Assembly: GCA_002451275.1 (NCBI GenBank)
Contig: DKBS01000157.1
Location: forward strand, 1,813-30,352
Direction: 5' to 3'
Source: Planctomycetaceae bacterium UBA6894
GTDB taxonomy: Bacteria; Planctomycetota; Planctomycetia; Gemmatales; Gemmataceae
DNA: 28,540 bases
Shown: piece by piece, positions 23,316-28,540 of the stretch
Position numbering within the stretch: the first letter of the stretch is position 1
Layout of the letters: every line of letters begins with the position of its first letter
The notes under the pieces: model-generated
The model's input: only the letters and a program-made list of their open reading frames with translations
What the model was told of the DNA's origin: nothing
Database searches by the model: none
Made by a program: the position numbers and the translations under genes

Positions 23316-24743
23316 TCAGGGAGGATCCGACTTCTTCCCGGTTTTCCCCTTGGGGAGCGGCCTTTTCGGCTTATCCTCCGCAAAGCGTTTGTGCCGCAGC
23401 AGGTGATGATAATGCTGGGCGAAACGGTGCGCCTCGTCCCGCACCGCCTGAAGCAGGCGCAAGGCCTCGCTGTGCCGGCTCAGCCGCATCGATTCAGACT
23501 CCCCCGGCAGGAAGACCTCCTCTTCCTGCTTGGCCAGGGACAACAGGGTTGGCGGTTGCACCTTCAGCATCTCAAAGGCCTGCAGCGCCGCGTTCAGTTG
23601 CCCCTTGCCGCCATCGATGAGAAGGATATCCGGCCACGGCCGCTCCTCGGGTGGATGGCTGAAGCGCCGGCTGATCACCTCGCGGATGCTGGCGAAGTCA
23701 TCAATCCCGCGGACCGTCTTAATTCGGAAGCGCATGTACCCGTTCTTGAAGGGCAAGCCATCGAGGAAACACACCAGCGAGGCGACCGTGTCACTGCCGC
23801 CCAGGTGGGCGATATCCACTCCCTCGATCACCCGGGGCCGGTCCTTCAGGCCGAGGATTTTGCGCAACCCGGCCAGGCCTTTTTTGGGATCCACCGAAAA
23901 CACTTCCGGCTGAACGTCCTTCTCGACACTGCCCCGCCTGCCCAGCGACTGGATGGCCTTGATGTCGTCGCGCAATCGGGCCGCCCTTTCAAACTGCAGA
24001 GCCTGGGCCGCCTCTTCCATCCGTGTCCGCATCTCGCGCAGCAACCGTTTCTTGCGGCCTTCCAGCACCAGCCGCAGGGAACGGATCTGGGCGCGGTACT
24101 CCTCGCGGCTGACACGCAGGTTGCACGGGGCGGTGCATTGGCGGATGGAATGGAGGATGCAGGGCCGGAACCAGCGCCAGCGCGAATCGGTCGAGCGAAT
24201 GTTCAACTTGCAGGTGCGGAACTGGAAAACACGCTGCAGAACCTGGATGGCCATGCGCAAACTGGCGGCGGATGTGAACGGCCCGTACAGCCGCACCCCG
24301 CGTCGCCTTGGATTGCGCGTGAATTCCACCCGGGGAAACTCCTCCCGCACGCGGATCTGCAGATAGGGAAAGGTCTTGTTGTCCTTCAGCTCCACGTTGA
24401 AACGGGGCTGGATGTCCTTGATCAGGCGCGCCTCCATCAGGAGCGCGTCCACCTCGGTCTCCGCCAGCAGGTGGTCGATGTCGGCGATGAGAGGCACCAT
24501 GTCGGCGGTGCGCGGATCCTCCGCGGCCGCCTTGGTGAAGTAATGTCCGGCCCGGTTGCGGAGGCTCTTGGCCTTGCCGACGTATATCACCCGGCCCTGG
24601 GCGTCTTTCATCAGGTAAACGCCCGGGGAGTGCGGGAAACTCCGCACCTTCTCCGCCGGACTTACGACTTCAGCGGGAGGTGTGTCGGGCGATGACTCGC
24701 CCGCCCCGCGCTGATTGCCTGGCTCTTCCTCGCCGCCTGCCAC
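23316..24743 (-). CDS. uvrC: UvrC excinuclease subunit lacking the C-terminal HhH domain
   Basis: A 475-residue protein (typical UvrC is about 600) of nucleotide excision repair; it makes the two cuts around a lesion after UvrB loading. Present: the GIY-YIG nuclease (PGVYLMKD and VIYVGKAKSLRNR), the four-cysteine segment of the Fe-S site (FRTCKLN, FRPCILH, CTAPC), the UvrB-binding helix (ALQFERAARLRDDIKAI) and the RNase H-like nuclease with VDIAHLGG, LIDGGKGQL and RDEAHRFA. Missing: the tandem helix-hairpin-helix, replaced by a basic tail (KRPLPKGKTGKK). I prefer GTG 24743, which has GGGAG 6 nt upstream, over the GTG at 24764, which has no Shine-Dalgarno. Confidence 0.93.
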   Translation of the reverse strand: MAGGEEEPGNQRGAGESSPDTPPAEVVSPAEKVRSFPHSPGVYLMKDAQGRVIYVGKAKSLRNRAGHYFTKAAAEDPRTADMVPLIADIDHLLAETEVDALLMEARLIKDIQPRFNVELKDNKTFPYLQIRVREEFPRVEFTRNPRRRGVRLYGPFTSAASLRMAIQVLQRVFQFRTCKLNIRSTDSRWRWFRPCILHSIRQCTAPCNLRVSREEYRAQIRSLRLVLEGRKKRLLREMRTRMEEAAQALQFERAARLRDDIKAIQSLGRRGSVEKDVQPEVFSVDPKKGLAGLRKILGLKDRPRVIEGVDIAHLGGSDTVASLVCFLDGLPFKNGYMRFRIKTVRGIDDFASIREVISRRFSHPPEERPWPDILLIDGGKGQLNAALQAFEMLKVQPPTLLSLAKQEEEVFLPGESESMRLSRHSEALRLLQAVRDEAHRFAQHYHHLLRHKRFAEDKPKRPLPKGKTGKKSDPP

Positions 24744-24781
24744 CCCGAACTCCCTCCGGGGCACTCGGACTCACGCCCGAT

Positions 24782-26065
24782 TCAGGCCCCTCTCCTGATG
24801 ATATCCTTGCCCACCCAGGGCCGGAGTACTTGGGGCACCACGATCGAACCGTCCGCCTGCTGGTGGTTTTCCACCAGGGCCACTAAAGCCCTCGCGCAGG
24901 AGACGGCGGTGCCGTTGAGCGTGTGCACAAACCGCGTGCCCTTCTGGCCGGCGGATTTGTAGCGAATGTTCAGCCGCCTCGACTGGAAATCGGTGCAGTT
25001 GCTGGTGCTGGTCACCTCGCCATAACCGCCCCGCCCGGGCATCCAGGCCTCCAGGTCGTATTTGCGGTAGGCCGGGCCGCCCAAGTCACCCGTGCAGGTG
25101 TCGATCACACGGTAAGGTAGCCCCAGTTCCTGGAAAATCTCTTCCTCGACGGCGAGAATTTCCTGGTGGATCGCCTCGCTTTGCTCGGGCGTGCAAAACC
25201 CGAACATCTCCACCTTGGTGAACTGGTGCACGCGGTACAGGCCGCGGGTGTCCCGTCCGGGGGCACCCGCCTCGGTGCGGAAACAGTGGGAAAGGCCCAC
25301 ATATTTCAGGGGCAACCGGGCGGCATCGAGGATCTGGTCGCGGTGCATGCCACCCAGGGTGATCTCGGCGGTGGCCACCAGGCACAGGTCCGATTGCTCG
25401 ATGGTGTAAACCTGGCGGGTTTCCGGGTTGGGATCCCGCGGCATAAAACCGATGCCTTCCAGCACGTCCACCCGGGCCAAATCCGGCGTGATCACGGGCG
25501 TGTAGCCACGGGCCACCAGCTTGCCCATCGCGAATTGGACCAACGCCAACTCCAGCAGCACCGCCTCGTTTTTCAGGAAATAGAATTTGGGACCGGTGAC
25601 CGACGAGCCCGCCTCAAAATCCACCAGGTCCAGGCCCTCCATCAGGGCGACATGGTCCTTGGGTACGAAATCAAAGGCGGGGATCTTGCCCCACTGGCGA
25701 ATGTCCCTGTTGCTGTCGGGATCCGCACCGACGGGGGCGTCTGGGTGGGTGAGGTTGGGCAGTTGGCTCAGCGCCTCCCGCACCTTCTGCTCGGCCTCGC
25801 GGAGCTGCCCCTCCAGTGCCTGGGCTTCCTCCCGCAGCGTTTTCCCCTCCGCGATCAGGGCCTGCCGGGCGGTAGGATCCTTCTCCTTGGGGATCAGCTT
25901 GGAAACGTCGTTCTGCCGTTCCTGCACCTGCTGGGTGCGCTGGGCCAGCGATCGGCGCAGATCGTCCGCCTGCACGGCCAGACCCGGGTCGGCCTTGACC
26001 AGGCGGTTGACGCAGTTGACGCGCACCGCCTCGAGATTATCACGAACATACTGAATATCTAGCAT
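24782..26065 (-). CDS. serS: Seryl-tRNA synthetase
   Basis: A 427-residue class II synthetase that charges tRNA-Ser in the cytoplasm. The N-terminal coiled-coil arm spans residues about 25-105. Class II motif 2 is FRTEAGAPGRDTRGLYRVHQF and motif 3 is visible around GTAVSCARALVALVENH; the serine-site TSTSNCTDFQSRRLNIRYK block also matches. Length is normal. ATG 26065 has no clear Shine-Dalgarno. It lies 30 nt after citrate synthase and 38 nt before uvrC, so the three are likely co-transcribed. Confidence 0.96.
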   Translation of the reverse strand: MLDIQYVRDNLEAVRVNCVNRLVKADPGLAVQADDLRRSLAQRTQQVQERQNDVSKLIPKEKDPTARQALIAEGKTLREEAQALEGQLREAEQKVREALSQLPNLTHPDAPVGADPDSNRDIRQWGKIPAFDFVPKDHVALMEGLDLVDFEAGSSVTGPKFYFLKNEAVLLELALVQFAMGKLVARGYTPVITPDLARVDVLEGIGFMPRDPNPETRQVYTIEQSDLCLVATAEITLGGMHRDQILDAARLPLKYVGLSHCFRTEAGAPGRDTRGLYRVHQFTKVEMFGFCTPEQSEAIHQEILAVEEEIFQELGLPYRVIDTCTGDLGGPAYRKYDLEAWMPGRGGYGEVTSTSNCTDFQSRRLNIRYKSAGQKGTRFVHTLNGTAVSCARALVALVENHQQADGSIVVPQVLRPWVGKDIIRRGA

Positions 26066-26095
26066 GGCTTTTACACGTGCTCGAGTGCTCGCCCC

Positions 26096-27235
26096 TTACG
26101 GGCGCTGGTCGATGGGCAGGTACGGCTTGTCGTTCACGCCGGTGAAAATCTGCTCCGGACGGAAAATGCGGTTGTTGCGCAACTGCTCCAGCCAGTGGGA
26201 GAGCCAACCGGTCACCCGGGCGATCGCGAAGATGGGGGTGAACAGGTCCCGGGGAATACCCAGAGCCTCGTAAATGATGCCCGAGAAGAAATCGACGTTG
26301 GGGTAGATCCCCTTGGGGCCGAGAATCTTCACGGCGGCCGACTCGAGCTGCAGTGCCAGATCATAGCGCGCTGGCTTGCCGCTCTCGGCAAACACATGCT
26401 CGGCCAATTCCTGCAGCACCGTGGCCCGGGGATCCTTGACCTTGTACACCCGGTGCCCCATGCCCATGATTTTTTTCTTGGTGGCGACGGCGTGTTCCAG
26501 CCAGCCCGCGGCCTTGGCGGGCTCGCCGATCTCCTCCAGCATGTCCAGCACTTCCTCGTTGGCGCCGCCATGGAGCGGGCCGCTGAGGGTACCCACCGCG
26601 GCGGCCACCACCGAGTAGGGATCCGCCAGCGTCGAGCCGGTCACCCGGGCCGAAAAGGTGCTGGCGTTCATCTGGTGCTCCGCGTGCAGCACCAGACAGG
26701 CGTCCAGCACGCGGGCGACAGCGGTGGAAGGCTCGCGCCCGAACAGCATCCAGTAGAAGTTGGCGGCGTGCGACAAATCCTCGCGCGGCGGGATGGCGTC
26801 ATCGCCATGGCGCAGGCGGTGGAAGGCGGCAACGATGGTGGGCAGCTTCGCGATCAACCGGATCACCGATTCCCAGTTGGTCTTCGAATTGGTCACATCG
26901 CGGGCGGGGTAAAACATGCCCAAGCCGGCCACCGCGGCCTGCAAAGCCGCCATCGGGTGACCCGATTCCGGCATGCACTTGATCATGTCCACCAGCTTGT
27001 ATTTCAGCCGGCGGTGCTCCTTCAATTGGCTGTCAAAAACCGCCAGCTCTTTCTGGGTGGGAAGCTCCCCCTTCAAAAGAAGCCACGAGGTTTCCTCAAA
27101 TGTGCTTTCGCGGGCAAGGGTTTCCACCGCGATGCCACGGTACTCCAAACGAGCGCGCCTGCCGTCGATGAAACTGATGGAGGACTCGGCCACGGGCACA
27201 TCTGCCAGGCCCGGACGGTATTCCGGCTCGCTCAT
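26096..27235 (-). CDS. gltA: Citrate synthase
   Basis: A 379-residue enzyme that condenses acetyl-CoA and oxaloacetate at the entry to the TCA cycle. The catalytic triad is visible: H222 in GPLHGGAN, H261 in GMGHRVYK and D315 in NVDFFSG. HAEHQMNASTFSARV also matches. The short length fits the compact dimeric type found in many bacteria and archaea; 2-methylcitrate synthase is a close alternative that sequence motifs alone do not exclude. I chose ATG 27235; the TTG at 27274 lies within a palindrome and is unlikely. It is the first gene of the serS-uvrC-surE run. Confidence 0.93.
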   Translation of the reverse strand: MSEPEYRPGLADVPVAESSISFIDGRRARLEYRGIAVETLARESTFEETSWLLLKGELPTQKELAVFDSQLKEHRRLKYKLVDMIKCMPESGHPMAALQAAVAGLGMFYPARDVTNSKTNWESVIRLIAKLPTIVAAFHRLRHGDDAIPPREDLSHAANFYWMLFGREPSTAVARVLDACLVLHAEHQMNASTFSARVTGSTLADPYSVVAAAVGTLSGPLHGGANEEVLDMLEEIGEPAKAAGWLEHAVATKKKIMGMGHRVYKVKDPRATVLQELAEHVFAESGKPARYDLALQLESAAVKILGPKGIYPNVDFFSGIIYEALGIPRDLFTPIFAIARVTGWLSHWLEQLRNNRIFRPEQIFTGVNDKPYLPIDQRP

Positions 27236-27255
27236 TACAACCCCCGCCGCATTCA

Positions 27256-27276
27256 ACTTGTAAATCTTTTGCAAGT
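27256..27276. promoter_or_regulatory. Operator-like palindrome upstream of citrate synthase
   Basis: Two 9-nt arms (27256-27264 and 27268-27276) with a 3-nt spacer match at 8 of 9 positions: ACTTGTAAA and the complement of TTTGCAAGT. It lies 20 nt before the citrate synthase ATG, close to where a repressor or the ribosome would bind. Confidence 0.4.
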
Positions 27277-27383
27277 CTCAGGTTATGTCATCCCAAGGGT
27301 TGGGAGCCTAGCCTGCGCATTGTCTTATCTTCGATTGTAGGAAACCCCGCCCACCATGGAGAGGGTACAGGGCCGATTCCGCC

Positions 27384-27830
27384 TCAAAGACCTGTGTAAA
27401 ACAGCCCGGCTACCCCCCCTAGACAATCAGAATCCCCAGGTTTTCGCGCCAAAATGGCCCGCTGGCCCAAGGTTTGGGCAAATTCGATGGCCTTATCCAC
27501 TTTCATGGGCCAAACCAGCACCATAGGCTCCACCCAGCCCGACACCGGGTCCATGCCCACCACCGCCAGATTCTGCAGGTCCTTGCCCTCCAGGTTTTGC
27601 CTCAGGGACCGGTACAGATTGGCGTTGGTCAAGGTGTCCAGGGGCTTGCTTCCAGGGTTGCAGGCGGTCAAAACCGCCCAGGGTGCATCTCCAACCAGGT
27701 CGGCCATCCCGTCCGGGCACGGCTCGTCCACCCGCAAAACCACCACAGCGTTGCTCTCGACCAAGCCCTCCACCACCCAGTAGCTGGTTTGGCGGTAGGC
27801 CGCATCCAACCAATCCTCCGCCTGGCTCAT
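27384..27830 (-). CDS. DUF3293 domain protein
   Basis: A 148-residue soluble protein. WAVLTACNPGSKPLDTLTNANLYRSL followed by VVGMDPVSGWVEPMVLVWPM and a C-terminal AIEFAQTLGQRAILAR segment match DUF3293, a family with no assigned function. Its ATG overlaps the stop of the upstream TPR gene as ATGA, so translation is coupled and the two probably work or are regulated together. The gap after it (27236-27383) holds the upstream region of citrate synthase. Confidence 0.82.
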   Translation of the reverse strand: MSQAEDWLDAAYRQTSYWVVEGLVESNAVVVLRVDEPCPDGMADLVGDAPWAVLTACNPGSKPLDTLTNANLYRSLRQNLEGKDLQNLAVVGMDPVSGWVEPMVLVWPMKVDKAIEFAQTLGQRAILARKPGDSDCLGGVAGLFYTGL

Positions 27831-28540
27831 GGCTTGCCCACGGGTGCGAATTTTTTATCCAGCGACTGAAAACCTTCCATGTCGCGAACGGGATCAAAAC
27901 CCTCATCCGCTTTGAAACGGGTCCAAATGGAGGCCCGGGATCCGGCCGGGATTTTCTCCATCGCCGCAACAACCAATCCCGAAAGGGCTTCCACCGTCTT
28001 TTTCGCATCCTCCGATTGGGGCCCCTTGGCTTTGCGCTGCTGCCCGGCAACCTGGGCCAAAATGGTCGAGGCGTTCAGGAGGTTCATGGGTTTATCCTTG
28101 GAAAGCTGCTCGATCTGTTTCAGATCAGAAAGCGCCCCCGCGACATCCCCCTTCTGGGCCAGCAGATACCCACGCCCCAGATGCAAATCGATACGGTCAT
28201 CAGCGGCCGGGTTTTCCTTCAGACCTTCCTCAAAATCGCTGAGCGCAGCCGTGCGCCACTGGTTCATCAGGTTCCACCCCCGCATCCGGCGGATGGAAGG
28301 CGTTTTGGGGTCAAGCGCCAGCGCCTGGGTTTGGCTGGCCAATGCCGCCACCATGTCGCCTTGCCGGGCCTGAATAGTCCCCAATCGCTCCCAGGCCAAA
28401 GCCTGCTGGGGTTTGACCTCCGCCTTGCGGGAAGTTTCCAAATCCAAATACCTTCGGAAGGATTCAGCGGCCTCCCCCAAAAGTTTCTTGCCAGCCGCAT
28501 CGTTTCGCGGCATTTTCATGCCGCCTGCAAATTGAACATT
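27827..28540 (-). CDS. TPR-repeat protein, 5' end outside the window
   Basis: At least 238 residues, and the frame stays open through base 28540, so the start may lie beyond the window. An in-frame ATG at 28519 exists but has no clear Shine-Dalgarno. Helical repeats of TPR type fill the first 140 residues: AWERLGTIQARQGDMVAALASQTQALALDP, a second copy around RRMRGWNLMNQWRTAALSDFEEGLKENP, and a third in LGRGYLLAQKGDVAGALSDL. The NLLNASTILAQVA segment resembles the end of planctomycete TPR proteins, often fused to a Ser/Thr kinase upstream; that fusion is a guess here. It overlaps the DUF3293 gene as ATGA. Confidence 0.75.
   Translation of the reverse strand, partial: NVQFAGGMKMPRNDAAGKKLLGEAAESFRRYLDLETSRKAEVKPQQALAWERLGTIQARQGDMVAALASQTQALALDPKTPSIRRMRGWNLMNQWRTAALSDFEEGLKENPAADDRIDLHLGRGYLLAQKGDVAGALSDLKQIEQLSKDKPMNLLNASTILAQVAGQQRKAKGPQSEDAKKTVEALSGLVVAAMEKIPAGSRASIWTRFKADEGFDPVRDMEGFQSLDKKFAPVGKP

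Noticed and set aside
23229..24695. A 488-codon plus-strand frame over uvrC.
   Set aside because: Antisense to a clear uvrC; shadow composition.
26066..26095. Repeated GTGCTCGAGTGCTC in the citrate synthase-serS gap as an operator.
   Set aside because: It is a short direct repeat with an imperfect palindrome and is easily explained by chance in a GC-rich 30-nt gap.

Overview
The window looks like an ordinary chromosomal stretch of a high-GC (about 60-65% by eye) member of the Planctomycetota, plausibly Gemmataceae-like. That assignment is inferred from gene content. The markers are a HEAT-repeat protein ending in a Pirellula/Verrucomicrobium-type CxxCH haem domain, a PQQ-like beta-propeller protein with the typical 'WPRFRGPGGDG' opening, a NIPSNAP protein, a Tat-exported sugar-isomerase-like TIM barrel, paired PDZ-aspartyl proteases, an HU protein with an Ala/Gln-rich tail, and a small lipoprotein with an HLTPDRIDGG-type ending. 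I see no integrase, transposase, CRISPR array, phage module, rRNA or tRNA. No stretch over 300 bases lacks a gene.

Layout. 1-857 (+) is a Tat-signal TIM-barrel isomerase gene whose start codon is cut by one base; it ends at a hairpin that can work in both directions. 938-1608 (-) is a CDGSH iron-sulphur protein followed by an exported NTF2-like protein. 1702-6180 (-) is a probable operon: guaA (good promoter in front), dapF, a DUF374 acyltransferase, a DUF2752 membrane protein and a lipoprotein. The last two overlap as ATGA, and a TATAAT box in front of DUF2752 suggests an extra leaderless transcript. 6276-7109 (-) is proC, divergent from an MFS transporter and an 88-residue unknown (7273-9048, +). 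9130-9816 (-) is a UPF0173 metallo-hydrolase, divergent from an AsmA-like membrane-anchored protein (9954-11159, +). 11363-11719 (+) is HU with a recognisable promoter, followed by a 71-residue lipoprotein (11868-12083, +).

From 12132 to the right edge every gene is on the minus strand. In order of transcription, right to left: a TPR protein cut by the window edge and a DUF3293 protein (ATGA overlap); citrate synthase, serS, uvrC, surE, a DinB-like protein and a DUF2784 membrane protein; a PQQ-like propeller and NIPSNAP pair; a UPF1/IGHMBP2-type helicase; two PDZ-aspartyl proteases (ATGA overlap) and the large haem/HEAT protein.

How the genes work together: the core is housekeeping (GMP, lysine/peptidoglycan precursor and proline synthesis, TCA entry, seryl-tRNA, excision repair, nucleotide phosphatase, nucleoid protein), mixed with envelope and export genes typical of planctomycetes. 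I found no convincing new defence or mobile system. The points most worth a second look are a UvrC with no helix-hairpin-helix domain, a palindrome in front of citrate synthase, a possible leaderless promoter, terminators shared by or embedded in convergent genes, a structured leader before the small lipoprotein, and the protease-protease-cytochrome cluster.
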